Shown: piece after piece, positions 37,087 through 47,547 of the stretch
Layout of the letters: every line of letters starts with the position of its first letter
Numbering within the stretch: position 1 is the stretch's first letter
Assembly (NCBI RefSeq): GCF_963259705.1
Contig: NC_081841.1
Span: forward strand, 119,731,033 to 119,795,032
Direction of reading: 5' to 3'
Origin: Myotis daubentonii
Lineage: Eukaryota > Chordata > Mammalia > Chiroptera > Vespertilionidae
DNA length: 64,000 bases
The notes under the pieces: model-generated
The model's database searches: none
Seen by the model: the letters and a program-made list of their open reading frames with translations, nothing else
Told to the model about the DNA's origin: nothing
Program-made: the position numbers and the translations under genes

Positions 37087-37418
37087 ATAGAGACCATTAT
37101 AAACTTTTGAACAATAATAGATACAGAGGCAGAGCAGCCTCAAACAGATTGTCAAACTGCAGCGTGAAGGCCGGGGAGGGGTGGGGGGCAGGAGGGAGGG
37201 AGGTAAGAGATCAACCAAAGGACTTGTATGCATGCATATAAGCATAACCAATGGACATAAGACACTGGGGGTTAGGGGAGGCCAGGGGATTGTCAAGGAC
37301 GGGGGGGGGGGGGGGGAATGGACACATATGTAATACCCTTTGTAAGACTGTAAGCAACAAAATAAAATTAAAAAAATAAATAAATAAAATAGCCATAAAA
37401 AAAGAATAAACTCAAAAT

Positions 37419-38112
37419 GGATAAATGTACACTACATTCAGGAATAAACTAAAAATAGATAAAAGACTTAAGTGTTAGACTCAAAATCATGAAAATCCTA
37501 GAAATAATCTAGGCAATAAAATCTTGGACCTTGTAGCAATATTTTTTCTGATAAATAGCCTTGAGCAAGGGAAGTAAAAAAAATAAACAAATGATTCATC
37601 TCAAACTAAAAGTTCTTTGCACAGTGAAGGAAACCATCCACAAAATGGAAAGAAAACCCACTGAGTGGGAGAACATATTCGCCAATGATACATCTGATAA
37701 GAGGTTAATATCTAAAATTTATAAAAGACTTATACAACTCATTACGAGAAAACCCCCAAGCAATTCAATTTTTTTTAAAAAAAAAATGGTTAAAGTACGT
37801 GAATAAACAGCTTTCCAAAGGGAACATACAGATGGCCAATTGATATATGAAAAGATGCTCAACAGTAGTTATCAGAGAAAGGCAACTTAAAACCACAATG
37901 AGATATCACCTTATACCTTTCAGAATGGCCATCATCAATAAATTAAGAAATCATCAGTATATCTAGAAACAACAAGTGTTCGTGAGGAGAAAAGGGAGTG
38001 GAGAAAAGGGAACCCTCGTGTACTGTTGGTGGGAATACAGTTGCTGCAGCCTCTGTGGAGAGGAGTACAGAGTTACCAAAAAAATAAAATAAAGTAAAAT
38101 AAAAACTGTAAT
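37419..38112 (+). mobile_element. Old L1, right part, sense
   Basis: It continues the ORF2 C-terminus of the old L1 after the younger insertion. GAAAACCCACTGAGTGGGAG, CACCTTATACCTTTCAGAATG-like and CTGTTGGTGGGAATA segments are in order. It ends in an A-rich stretch at about 38080-38112, followed by a SINE. The cysteine motif and the 3' UTR are missing or not recognisable. Confidence 0.85.
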
Positions 38113-38116
38113 TTCC

Positions 38117-38335
38117 CACCCGACTGGCATGGCTCAGTGGTTGAGTGTCGACCTATGAACCAGGAGGTCATGGTTCCATTCCCAATCAGGGCATATGCCT
38201 GGATTGTGGGCTCGATCCCCAGTAGGGGGCATGCAGGAGGCATCCTATCATTCTCTCTCATCATTGATGTTTCTATTTCTCCCTCTCCCTTCCTCTCTGA
38301 AATCAATAAAATATATATTTTAAAAATATAAATAT
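38117..38335 (+). mobile_element. Ves-type SINE, sense
   Basis: A tRNA-like head (GACTGGCATGGCTCAGTGG) is followed by GGGCTCGATCCCCAGTAGG, a CATTGATGTTTCTATTTC block, and an AATAAAATATATAT tail. I could not define a target duplication with confidence. Confidence 0.88.
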
Positions 38336-38499
38336 AATAAAAAAAGAACCAGAGTTTTTTTAAAAGACTTTTTTTATTTTATCAGAAATGTCTATCTAGA
38401 AAAAGGGTTGTAAATGTTATCATTTGCATAAGTTTATCATCAGTGAAATAAAAGGTAATAAAGGAACGTTGGGTAATGAATTTTTATGACAACATAATA

Positions 38500-40190
38500 T
38501 CCTATCTAATAAAAGAGAAACATGGTAATTACCGTACATCCACTACCCTTCCCATTGGCTAATCAGCGAGATATGCAAATTAACTGCCAGCCAAGATGGT
38601 GGCCAGCAGTCCAGCAGCTTGAAGCTAACATGAGGCTTGCTTGCTTCAGTGACGGAGGAAACCAACGTTCCCCACCTGCCTTGCCGGCCTCTAAGCTTGC
38701 AGTTTGAAACATAGTTACAAATATAGAAGCTAAAAAAAAAAAACCAGAAATCTGCCTTCAGCCCGCCAGGATCTCAGAGCTGGAGTTGATACAGTGTGTT
38801 GACTATAGAACCCAAACAAACCAGATACCTTCTTTCAGCAGCAGTGGCCTCAGAGCTGGAGCCAGAGCTAAAGCTGGCCCAGGAATAAAAAAAGAAAAAG
38901 AAAAAAAGGAGCAGTTGGGAGCTACAGTCACCCGCCAGCCTGAAAACAGCCCTCAGCCCCTCACCCAGACTGGCCAGGAACCCCAGTGGGGACCCCCACC
39001 CTGAAGGGTGTGTGACCAGCTGCAAAAAGCCATCATCCCCTCACCCAGACTGGCCAGGCACCCCAGTGCGGACCCCCAGCCTGATCCAGGACACCCTTCA
39101 GGGCAAACCAGCCGGCCCCCACCCGTGCACCAGGCCTCTCTATTCTATATAGTAAAATGGTAATATGCCTCCCAGCACCAGGATCAGCAGAGCTGAGAGG
39201 CCTCCCGGCACCGGGATCAGTGTGACACGGGGCTGTGCCCAAACCCCCTGATCGCCCTGCGGCTCTGTGTGTGACAGGGGGTGGGTCCACAACCTCCCTA
39301 TCCGCCCTGCTCTGTTCTGACAGGGGAAGGCGCCCCAACGCCCTGATCAGCCCTGCTCTGTGTCTGATAGGGGGGAGCTCCCCAAACCCCTGATCACCCT
39401 GCAGCTCTGTGTGTGACAGGGTGCGGCGCCCCAACCCCCTGATCAGCCCTGCTCTGTGTGTGATGGGGAAGAGCCATAACCTCCCCATCGGCCCTGCCCT
39501 GAGTGTGAGAGTGGCGGCACCCCAACCCCCTGATCGGCCCTGCTCTGTGGATGATAGAGGGTGGCGCCCCAACCTCCCTTCCACGGGCCCTGCTCTGTGT
39601 GTAATGGGGAATAGCCATAACCTCCCCATCAGCCCTGCCCTGAGTATGACAGTGGTGGCCCTCCAACCCCCTGATCGGCCCTGCTCTGTGGGTGATAGAG
39701 GGCGGCGCCCCAACCCCCAATCCGCTCTGCTCTGTGGGTAAAAGGGGTGAGCTCTCTGACCCCCTGATGGGCCCTGCTCTGTGCGTGACAGGGTACGGAG
39801 CCCCAACCCCCGATTGGCCCCACTCTGTGCGTGACAGTGGGTGGCGCTGCAACCTCCCCATCGACCCTGCCTTGAGTGTGACCGGGGGCGGTGCCCCAAC
39901 CCCCCAATCGGCCCTACCCTGAGAGTGACTGAGGGTGGCATCGCAACCTCCTGATCTGCCCTGCTCTGTGCATGACAGGGGCTGGCGCCCCTACTCCCCA
40001 ATCAGCCCTGCTCTGAGCCCGACCAGGGGCTGCACCTAGGGATTGGGCCTGCCCTCTGCCACCCGGAAGCAGGCCTAAGCCAGCAGGTCGTTATCTCCCG
40101 AGGGGTCCCAGACTGCGAGAGGGCACAGGCCGGGCTGAGGGACCCTCCCTCCCCCCTAAGTGCACAAATTTTTGTGCACTGGGCCTCTAG
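38500..40190 (+). mobile_element. Composite Helitron C4 (modules A and B2), sense
   Basis: TCCTATCTAATAAAAGAG starts the element after A, and GTGCACTGGGCCTCTAG ends it before T, with the palindrome GCACAAATTTTTGTGC just upstream. Module A (38500-39142) holds the GCAAATTAACTGCC start, two diverged repeats around AACCAGATACC, an A/G-rich tract and two copies of the GACCCCCACCCTGA repeat. The junction reads CTCTCTATTCTATATAG, the common junction with a 2-bp CT duplication. Module B2 carries about 17 minisatellite units (39230-40010). Confidence 0.9.
39230..40010 (-). repeat. Minisatellite of C4, about 45 bp, with a 322-codon open frame
   Basis: The G-rich strand is the minus strand here. The repeat has no stop for 322 codons in one frame (39033-40001) and stays open for 155 and 92 codons in the other two. 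The translated unit is about 15 residues, e.g. HTQSRADGEVMA or PITHRAGPVE. Arg, Gly and Ala are abundant. Openness follows from a period near 45 bp and low T content, so this is not evidence of a protein. Confidence 0.85.
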
Positions 40191-40217
40191 TATTCCTAAT
40201 ATTTGGCTATAAATTAT

Positions 40218-40589
40218 TCCTATACAATAAAACCCTAATATGCAAATTGGCCGAACGGTGGAATGACCAATTGCTATGATGTACCCTGACAACCATGAGG
40301 CAGACGCTCAATGCAGGAGCTGTCTCTTGGTGGTCAGTGCACTCCCACAGGGGGAGCACTGCTCAGCCAGAGCCGGACTCACCGCTGGCGAGTGCAGCGA
40401 TGGTGTTGGGAGCCTCTCCTTCTCCTGTGGCAGCACTAAAGACCGTTCGGGGGATGTCCAACTGCTGGCTTAGGCTCGCTCCCCCCCTAAGCGGGGGCAT
40501 CCTTCGAGGGGTCCCAGACTGAAGGAGGGCACAAGCCAGGCTGAGGGACCCCCATCCCCAGTGCATGAATGTCATGCACCGGGCCTCTG
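40218..40589 (+). mobile_element. Solo HeliBatN-type Helitron
   Basis: TCCTATACAATAAAACCC follows AT, and the 3' end is CATGCACCGGGCCTCTGT, with hairpin arms around GTGCATGAATGTCATGCAC. The last bases CTAG have become CTG. The interior contains GGTGGTCAGTGC and is related to module B1 of C1 and C2. Confidence 0.88.
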
Positions 40590-40884
40590 TTGTTAATGTA
40601 TTTTAGAACCAGGAATGTATGGGATTATGTGCTCATAGAACAGAAAAATTATTGACATATTATCTATTGGCATAACAATGCTCAATGCTGAGTGGAGAAA
40701 AGAAACCAAGTATGGAATGAAATTGGAAGAGAAACCTCAAAATGAAGTTTGGCAGGATGAGGTAACCCATGTGTGTCAAGTTTTTACTGAAAACTAATTA
40801 TAATGGTCATATTACAAATTGTGCAGAAAGAAGAAAGTTGATTTCTGGTGCCTTAAAAACACAGGTGACTGGATTTTTTTTAAC

Positions 40885-41106
40885 CAGTGGTTCTCAACCT
40901 TGGCTGCACATTAGAATCACCTGGGAATCTTTTTAAAATCCTGATTTCTGGGTCTCATCCTCCGAAAATTCTGTTTCTTTGTTATGGGGTGGGGCCACAG
41001 CATTAGTAAGAAAGAAACAGAATTTCCAGAGGATGAGGCTCAGAAATCAGGATTTTAAAAAGATTCCCAGGGCATTCTAATGTGCATCCAAGGTTGAGAG
41101 CCACTG
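40885..41106. mobile_element. MER5A-like hAT MITE forming a near-perfect palindrome
   Basis: It begins CAGTGGTTCTCAACCTTGGC and ends GGTTGAGAGCCACTG. Both halves share about 95-105 bp in inverted orientation, including AAAATCCTGATTTCTG on the left and CAGAAATCAGGATTTT on the right. The loop is about 30 nt (GGGGTGGGGCCACAGC). TTTTTAAC before and TTTTAAAC after are a near 8-bp duplication. Typical MER5A is only loosely palindromic in the arms, so the extended match is unusual. Confidence 0.88.
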
Positions 41107-41999
41107 TTTTAAACAAAGATACAATCATTTCTTTTTGGTAAAAAGTATCTCGTTAATGTGTGGATAACAGAACATTTAAGCCTTTTTTATTTTAATGAGA
41201 AATTATAAATAAAGATTTTTAAAAGAAAATTAAAACTGAAAAGATATGTCATACTCGAGAATTCCACTATTCCAATAAGTGGACTGAATTTCATGGCTTT
41301 TAGTTTAGCAATTGTTTGTTTAAATGATAATAGTAAAACATTTTATTATCTAAACATCTTGAGAGACACCTGATGAAGTAAGTCATAATGGCTGTGGCTC
41401 CGAACAAAAGAGGACCTGACTGAAAAGATATCCCGTGTTTTGTTGGTAGAGGGCGCTCTTGTAAAGAAAATATTGCCCTGTGGGCACTGCTGAAATCTTG
41501 CCCAGCTCCCTGACATCAGTGTCACCATGGAGATATCATTACAATGAGAGGGAATGGATTCCACAGTCCTGCTTCAGAAATAGCAGATGCTATTATTGCT
41601 TTTGTTTGAATCTCTGCCCTTGCAGAGCAACGCAAACCGGAAGCTCAGAGGAGAGGAAGTCCATATTTGTCTCTGTGTTTTTATTTCTTCCTGTAAGCAA
41701 CTTAGTCTCCCAGGAGGAGTGTGTGTAATGACAAGTTAAATGGAAAATATGTAAATTCAGATTTCAAGTAAGGAGAGTCAGAACACTGAATATGGTGTGT
41801 TTTGTTTTGGTTTTGAGTCAAAGAATTAAATTTTCATTAAAAAATTTATTAGACATTTTTTACTATAAACTATTACAATGGTTTCATTAACTGACATTTA
41901 TAATACACAAACATAAGTTTCTATGTATTTGAATAGACTTGTTTTTCTGCAGCTTAATAACTAAGAATCTGAATTTAAGTTCTAACTGGCTTGGTTTCA
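41107..41999. other. Unique intronic sequence
   Basis: No repeat or exon recognised. A potential polyadenylation-like TTATAAATAAAGA at 41203 has no gene context. Confidence 0.5.
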
Positions 42000-42130
42000 A
42001 ATTCCTACTGACCTCTGTTTATTCTGGGTAAATTTTTTAATCTGTAAAATAGGGATAGTAATTACATCAAACTATTGCCAAATAGAGCCTGTCTTCTTCA
42101 TAGAAGAGAGGATTAGATGTAGTGATGTAT
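42000..42130 (+). mobile_element. MIR SINE, old
   Basis: TTTCAAATTCCTACTGACC, TGGGTAAATTTTTTAATCTG, TAAAATAGGGATAGTAATTA and GAGGATTAGATG follow the MIR order. Divergence is high. Confidence 0.65.
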
Positions 42131-42224
42131 ATTACTATTTTTATTGCTATATCACATCATAAGAATTTTCATCTTTATATCTTCATCATATAATTATTGT
42201 GGTAAAACATATGAGAACTAATAC

Positions 42225-42345
42225 AGAAATTATCGCTAACAGAAATTAAGTAACGTAAGTATTACAATGATTATGGAAAATCTAGGTTCAGAACCCAGGT
42301 ATTTTGATCTCCTTTCAAGGGCTTTATTCATCACATCTGGCAATT
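42225..42345 (-). mobile_element. MIR SINE, reversed
   Basis: TTAAGTAACGTAAGTATTAC, then CTAGGTTCAGAACCCAGG, then GATCTCCTTTCAAGGGC match the reverse of MIR in order. It ends where the match fades. Confidence 0.55.
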
Positions 42346-42865
42346 CTAATCAACCATGTTTTTTAAGATACAGTGGGTATGGCATTATGCTAAGCACTAT
42401 CAGAGATAAACTCTGGTGCAGTAAATGGGATGTTTTTATATGGAGTTAGATTTCCTATAATAATCATGGCAGCAGTTAGAATTGAAAATTGATAGATTAT
42501 TAAGCATTGCAGGCCATAAACTGATTACCTCCTTTATAAAATACATATAATATGTATAAATTTTTTTCTAATGTAGGAGCATTTTGACAGAAGACAATTT
42601 TCTTAGAGGAATACAAATCTCTGGGTTCCAAAAAAACTAAAAGTTGGTGACAAATCCCAAGAGGCCCTGAGTAAAGACAATGGTTCATAGGACACTATTT
42701 ACCTGCGGGAGCAGGTGAACCTACTTCCAAATGATTTTCACAGCATCCTTTTGGTGGAAGCCTAATAAAAATCAGAAGCATGACCAGCTTCATGTTAGTA
42801 ACTTCTACCAGCTTTGCACCAATTCCTTGATACTAATTCAAAGGATGTTTTTCACCAAAATAATA

Positions 42866-44229
42866 TCCTATCTAATAAAAGAGAAACATGGTAATTAGCG
42901 TACAACCGCTACCCTTCCCATTGGCTAATCAGGGTGATATGCAAATTAACTGCCATCCAAGATAGCGGCCAGCTGCCAGGCAGCGTGAAACTAACATGAG
43001 GCTTGCTTGCTTCAGAGACGGAGGAAACCAACGTTCCCCCGCCTGACTTGCCGGCCTCTGAGCCTGCAGTTTGAAACATTGTAACAAATATAGAAGCTAA
43101 ACAAAACCCCAGAAACCTGCTTTCAGCCAGCCGGGATCTCAGAGCTGGAGTTATACATTGTTTCGATTATAGAACCTAAACAAACCAGATACCTGCTTTC
43201 AGGAGTGGAGGCCTAAGAGCTGGAACCTCAGAGCTAAAGCTGGACCAGAATAAAAAAAAAGAAAAAAAGGAGCGGTTGGGAGCTTCCGTCACCTGCCAGC
43301 CTGAAAACAGCCCTCAGCCCCTCACCCAGACTGGCCAGGAACCCCAGTGGGGACCCCCACCCCGAAGGGTGTGTGACCAGCTGCAAACAGCCATCATCCC
43401 CTCACCCAGGCTGGCCAGGCACCCCAGTGGAGACCCCCACCCTGATCCAGGACACCCTTCAGGGCAAACCAGCCAGCCGCCACACATGCACCAGGCCTCT
43501 ATCCTATATAGTAAAAGGGTAATATGCCTGCCAGCACCGGGATCAGCGGAGCTGCGAGGCCTCCCGGCACCGGGATCAGCATGACAGGGGGCAGCGCCCA
43601 AACCCCCTGATCGCCCTGCGGCTCTATGTGTGACAGGGGGTGGGGCCACAACCTCCCTATCCGCCCTGCTCTGTTCGTGACAGGGGAAGGCGCCCCACAC
43701 CCTGATCAGCCCTGCTCTGTGCCTGATAGGGGAGAGCTCCCCAACCCCCTGATCACCCTGTGGCTCTGTGTGTGACAGGGTGCGGCACCCCAAACCCCTG
43801 ATCGGCCCTGCTCTGTGCGTGACAGGGGGCAGCACCCCAACCCCCGGATTGGCCCTGCTCTGTGCATGACAGGGGGTGGTGCCGCAACCTCCCCATCGAC
43901 CCTGCCTTGAGTGTGACAGGGGGTGGTGCCCCAAGCCCCCAATCGGCCCTATCCTGAGCTTGACTGAGGGTGGCATCGCAACCTCCCAATCCGCCCTGCT
44001 CTGTGCATGACAGGGGCAGTGCCCCAACTCCCCAATTGACCCTGCTCTGAGCCTGACCAGGGGCTGCACCTAGGGATTGGGCCTACCCTCTGCCACCCGG
44101 GAGCAGGCCTAAGCCAGCAGGTCGTTATCTCCCAAGGGGTCCCAGACTGTGAGAGGGCACAGGCTGGGCTGAGGGACCCCCCCCCCACTTCCCCCTGAGT
44201 GCACAAATTTTTGTGCACCGGGCCTCTAG
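42866..44229 (+). mobile_element. Composite Helitron C5 (modules A and B2), sense
   Basis: The 5' end TCCTATCTAATAAAAGAG follows AA-A at 42865. The 3' end GTGCACCGGGCCTCTAG is followed by T and carries an intact palindrome. The junction CTCTA/TCCTATATAGTAAAAGGG lies at 43501/43502. The A terminus reads ACACATGCACCAGGCCTCTA without the hairpin arm. The minisatellite is shorter than in C4 (about 10 units, 43590-44050). Only two copies of the GGGGTCCC-type repeat are in module A. Confidence 0.9.
43590..44050 (-). repeat. Minisatellite of C5, about 45 bp, about 10 units
   Basis: Same unit as in C3 and C4, G-rich on the minus strand, shorter by about half. It yields a 251-codon open frame on the minus strand (43314-44069) that continues into module A sequence, which shows that the open frame is not tied to one gene boundary. 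Confidence 0.85.
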
Positions 44230-44366
44230 TATACTAATAAAATCCCTCTTCTCAAAGTGAGAAGGGGCACCCATTATCTACATTCTCTCCACATCTACTT
44301 AGGAAAGAAGCCTTTGGTACAGTGCCTAGGAACTACATACTATGTTTTTAAAATTTTTTGTTTATA
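44230..44366. other. Short unique intronic sequence
   Basis: No element or exon was identified between composite C5 and the Tigger MITE. Confidence 0.5.
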
Positions 44367-44508
44367 GAGGCATACCTCATTTTATTGTGCTTCATAGGGG
44401 TTGTGTTTTTTACAAATTGAAGGCAAGACCCTCCACCAGCAAAAAGTTGCAACTCGCTTTATTGCAGTGGTCTAAAACTGAATCCGCAATATCTCCAAGG
44501 TGTGCCTG
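44367..44508. mobile_element. Tigger-type MITE, about 140 bp
   Basis: The left end GAGGCATACCTCATTTTATT and the right end CTCCAAGGTGTGCCTG are inverted, typical of Tigger (pogo-type) elements. The middle is AACTCGCTTTATTGCAGTGG-like sequence. A TA lies before the left end; the right TA is not exact. No transposase is left. Confidence 0.8.
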
Positions 44509-44567
44509 TGTTAGGTATGCATTTGATTTATATTGATTTTGAAGTAAAAATACATTTGGGCTAATAA

Positions 44568-44725
44568 AAAATAGCTAAAATTTATTGAGGACTTATTATC
44601 TTATGACTCCTGGTCTTAACTCATCTAATCTTTAAAACAGTTGATATGATACACTGAGGAACAAATTAACATCTAAGTGGTCAAATTGGCCTAATTAAGA
44701 ACCTAGGCTTTGGCAACAAGGCTGT
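44568..44725 (-). mobile_element. MIR SINE, reversed
   Basis: AGCTAAAATTTATTGAGGAC, CTTAACTCATCTAATC and CACTGAGGAACAAATTAAC match the reverse of MIR in order. Divergence is high. Confidence 0.6.
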
Positions 44726-45084
44726 GCTCTTGTGAAATGGTGCCAGATAAGATGTCTCTGTTTTGTGTAAGAACCATACCCAATTGGAGACACTGTCTCT
44801 GCCTGTACTAAATTTAGGATCTTTTTTTAAAAATATGACATGTTTCAAGATAGCTGACTGGGGCTTCCTGACACCAATTCAGTGGTGGTGGCAGAGAAAG
44901 GGCTGCAACTCATCCAACTGCCTTCAAGCTTATGACAAAACCACTGGAAGCTAATACATAGTACTCTGCTGAATTACTAATTCACAGCAGTATGATAGGA
45001 ATTCTTTGGAGTGTGAGTCTGTACACATATACACTAGAAAAAAAAAATAGGTTAAGGATAAGGGCAGTTGTATTTTCAAGGCCT

Positions 45085-45132
45085 AGCACAGTGGCTGGAA
45101 AATAATAGGTGTTCAATAAACATTAATTGAAT
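45085..45132 (+). mobile_element. L2/MIR 3'-end fragment
   Basis: CTAGCACAGTGGCTGGAAAA, then AATAGGTGTTCAATAAAC matches the common 3' end of L2 (or MIR). A similar remnant lies at 51138-51185 (GCCTGGCACAGAGTAGG). Confidence 0.5.
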
Positions 45133-45487
45133 GGTCACTAAGGGTTCACAGCAAAGGTGAGTCACTTTGTATTAGAGTGGATAGAGAAGATACGGCTTGA
45201 ATCTTCAAGTGAGCTTTGAGTTAGAGCAAGAATTTCAATAGGCAAAGAGTTAGGTAGGAGAGGACACCTAATGGGGAAAAAAAACATACCTAAAACCACA
45301 CTAGTAGGAAAGAACAGCCTTTTTTTCTGAAAAGAATAAGTCAAGAAGATAAGTTGGAGTTCTCTCTTTTCTCAAACTTGATATCTGTGTCTTTGCAAAT
45401 TTTGATGGATGCTTCCAACATGTGTGCAGAGATTTAATAAAAGAATAGGTCAACTGTCACTATCTCCTTGTAGCAAGAGGCATGTTT
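45133..45487. other. Unique intronic sequence
   Basis: No element or exon was identified. Confidence 0.5.
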
Positions 45488-45698
45488 GTGTTTTTTTTCT
45501 TGGATGTTTATATTGATTTTATAGAGAGGGAAAAGGAGAGGGAGAGTGAGAGAAAGGGAACATTGATGGGCTGCCTCCTGCATGATCCCTACTGTGGATT
45601 AAGCCTGAAAGCTGGGCATGTGCCCTGACCTGGAATCAAACCAGCAACCTCTCGGTGCATGGGACAATGCTCAACCAACTGAGCCACACTGGCCAGGG
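45488..45698 (-). mobile_element. tRNA-derived SINE, antisense
   Basis: The + strand has a T-rich tail, GAGAGGGAAAAGGAGAGGG, CTGCCTCCTGCATG and ends in GCCACACTGGCCAGGG. AAGAGGCATGTTT before and AAGAGCATGTTT after are the target duplication with one missing base. Confidence 0.9.
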
Positions 45699-45894
45699 AA
45701 GAGCATGTTTTTTCTTTATCCATAAATGGAACTTTTTTGAAAGCTGGTTATCATATTTAATTCTGAGAATCTAAAATTTAAAAGGAATAACACTGCATAG
45801 ATAAGTAAAAATCAGATCATTATTCAAAACACTGTTTTACATTTCTCTACCTTTTCTAATCCTTTGATATCAGAAAGTACAGTAATGCCTAAGG

Positions 45895-46084
45895 CAGTGG
45901 TTCTCAACCTTGCTAATGCCGCAACCCTTTAATACAGTTCCTCATGTTGTGGTGACCCCCAACCATAAAATTATTTTCATTGCTACTCCATAACTGTAAT
46001 TTTGCTACTGTTATGAATCGTAATGTAAATATCTGATATGCAGGATGTATTTTCATTGTCCGCGACCCACAGGTAGTACCGCTG
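45895..46084. mobile_element. SPIN ('Space Invader') hAT transposon, non-autonomous
   Basis: It starts CAGTGGTTCTCAACCTTGC and continues with CCCTTTAATACAGTTCC and GGTGACCCCCAACC, ending CGCGACCCACAGG...CCGCTG. Long exact matches to the SPIN consensus (as I recall it) run through TGAATCGTAATGTAAATATC and GCAGGATGTATTTTC. The middle part of the full element is missing. GCCTAAGG precedes it and GGTAAGGG overlaps its end, a poor 8-bp duplication. SPIN is known for horizontal transfer among tetrapods, including bats. Confidence 0.92.
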
Positions 46085-46770
46085 GTAAGGGAAAATTCAC
46101 AAATTATAATTGGCCTAGAACAGTGATTTTAAACCTTTTTCATCTCATGGCGCACATAAAGTAATTACTAAAATTCTGCAGTACACCAAAAAATGTATAT
46201 CTTTTGCCAATCTGATACACAATAATAGGTATAATATTTTAATCCTCACCCGAGGATATGTTTTTTTTTTTAAAAAAATATCTTTATTGTTGAGAGTATC
46301 GCAGATGTTCCCTCCTTTGACCTCCCCCCCTTGACCTCTTCCACCCAGATCCCACGCCACCCCAGGCCTTCACCCTATTGTCTGTGTCCATGTGTAATGG
46401 ACATAAGCATATAAGTTCTTTAGTTAACCTCTTCCTGACTCCTTCTCCACTTCCCTCTGAGATTCATCAGTCTGTTCCATGTTTCCATATCTTGGGTTTT
46501 ATTTTATTCATCAGGGTTTTTTTTTGTTCATTAGATTCCTTGTTCATTTATTTTGATATTCAATTGTTGATAGATATGTATTCATTGCCATTTTATTGTT
46601 CATAATTTTTATCTTTTTTTATCTTTTTCTTCTTAAAGAATACCCTTCAACATTTCATATAATACTGGTTAGATAGATAGTGATGAACTCCATTAGCTTT
46701 TGCTTGTCTGTGAAGCTCTTTATTTGACTTAAATTCTAAATGATAGCTTTGCTGGATAGAGTAATCTTGG

Positions 46771-47547
46771 TTATATGTCCTTGCTTTTCATCACTTTCAA
46801 TATTTCTTGCCACTCTCTTCTGGCCTGCAAAGTTTCTGTTGAGAAATCAGCTGCCAGCTGTATGGGTGCTCCCTTGTAGCTAACTAACTGCTTTTCTCGT
46901 GCTGCTTTTAATATTCTCTCTTTGTCTTTAACCTTTGGCATTTTAATTATGATGTGTCTTGGTGCAGGCCTCTTTGAGTTCCTCTTGTTGGGGACTCTCT
47001 GGGTTTCTTGGACTTGTATGTCTATTTCTTTCACCAGGTAGGGGAAGTTTTCTGTCATTATTTCTTCAAATAGGGTTTCAATATCTTGCTCTCTTTCTTT
47101 TCCTTCCTGCATCCCCATGATGCAAATGCTGGTACACTTGAAGTTGCCCCGAGGCTCCTTACACTATGGTCATATTTTTGAATTCTATTTTATTTTTGCT
47201 CTTCTGATTGGGTGTTTTTTGGCTTCCTCATATTCCAAATTACTGATTTGATTCTTGGCATCCTCTACTCCACTGTTGATTCCCTGTAAACTGTTCTTCA
47301 TTCCAGTTAGTGTATTCTTCATTTCTGACTAGTCCTTTTTCATGTCTTTGATGTTCTCACTAATTTTCTTGAAATTGTCACAAAGTACCTTTACATTCTC
47401 ACTAAGTTCCTTGAAGCTCTCATTAAGATCCTTGAGCATCCTTATAACCATAGTTTTGAACTCTATAGCTAGCACTTTGTTTGCTTCCATTTCATTTAGG
47501 TTTTTGTGTGTGTGTGTGTGTTTTGTTTGTTTGTTTTTAGATTTCAT
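46771..47547 (-). pseudogene. HAL1 ORF1 pseudogene, antisense
   Basis: Minus-strand reading gives the coiled-coil start EFKTMVIRMLKDLNESFKEL (47329-47547). The RRM end with DIETLFEEIMTENFPYL and the C-terminal domain with LAADFSTETLQARREWQEI follow in 46771-47118. The two are separated by a frame break near 47200-47300. The last part downstream (about 46690-46770) is shifted. This is a decayed copy of the HAL1 RNA-binding protein. Confidence 0.88.
47503..47541 (+). repeat. (TG)n and (TTTG)n microsatellite inside HAL1
   Basis: Ten or so TG units, then TTTG units, at the reversed HAL1 ORF1 start. It is a length-variable tract. Confidence 0.85.

Larger units (their letters stand above)
31821..37401 (+). 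mobile_element. Full-length bat L1, sense, 17-bp TSD, inactivated
   Basis: The 5.6-kb element has a 5' UTR beginning ATAATTCTGGAGCGGAAGAT (31821), then ORF1 (about 32239-33213), ORF2 (33263 to about 37086), a 3' UTR with a long G run (37301-37317) and an A-rich tail. AAGAATAAACTCAAGAT at 31804-31820 and AAGAATAAACTCAAAAT at 37402-37418 are the target duplication with one change. It sits inside an older L1 of the same orientation. Low divergence from the family pattern but many frame breaks suggest moderate age and no activity. Confidence 0.96.

Noticed and set aside
39033..40001. A 322-codon protein-coding gene with 15-residue repeats
   Set aside because: All three frames of the strand are open over long parts. 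The frame follows the minisatellite period, crosses module boundaries, and differs between copies. No domain or promoter supports it.
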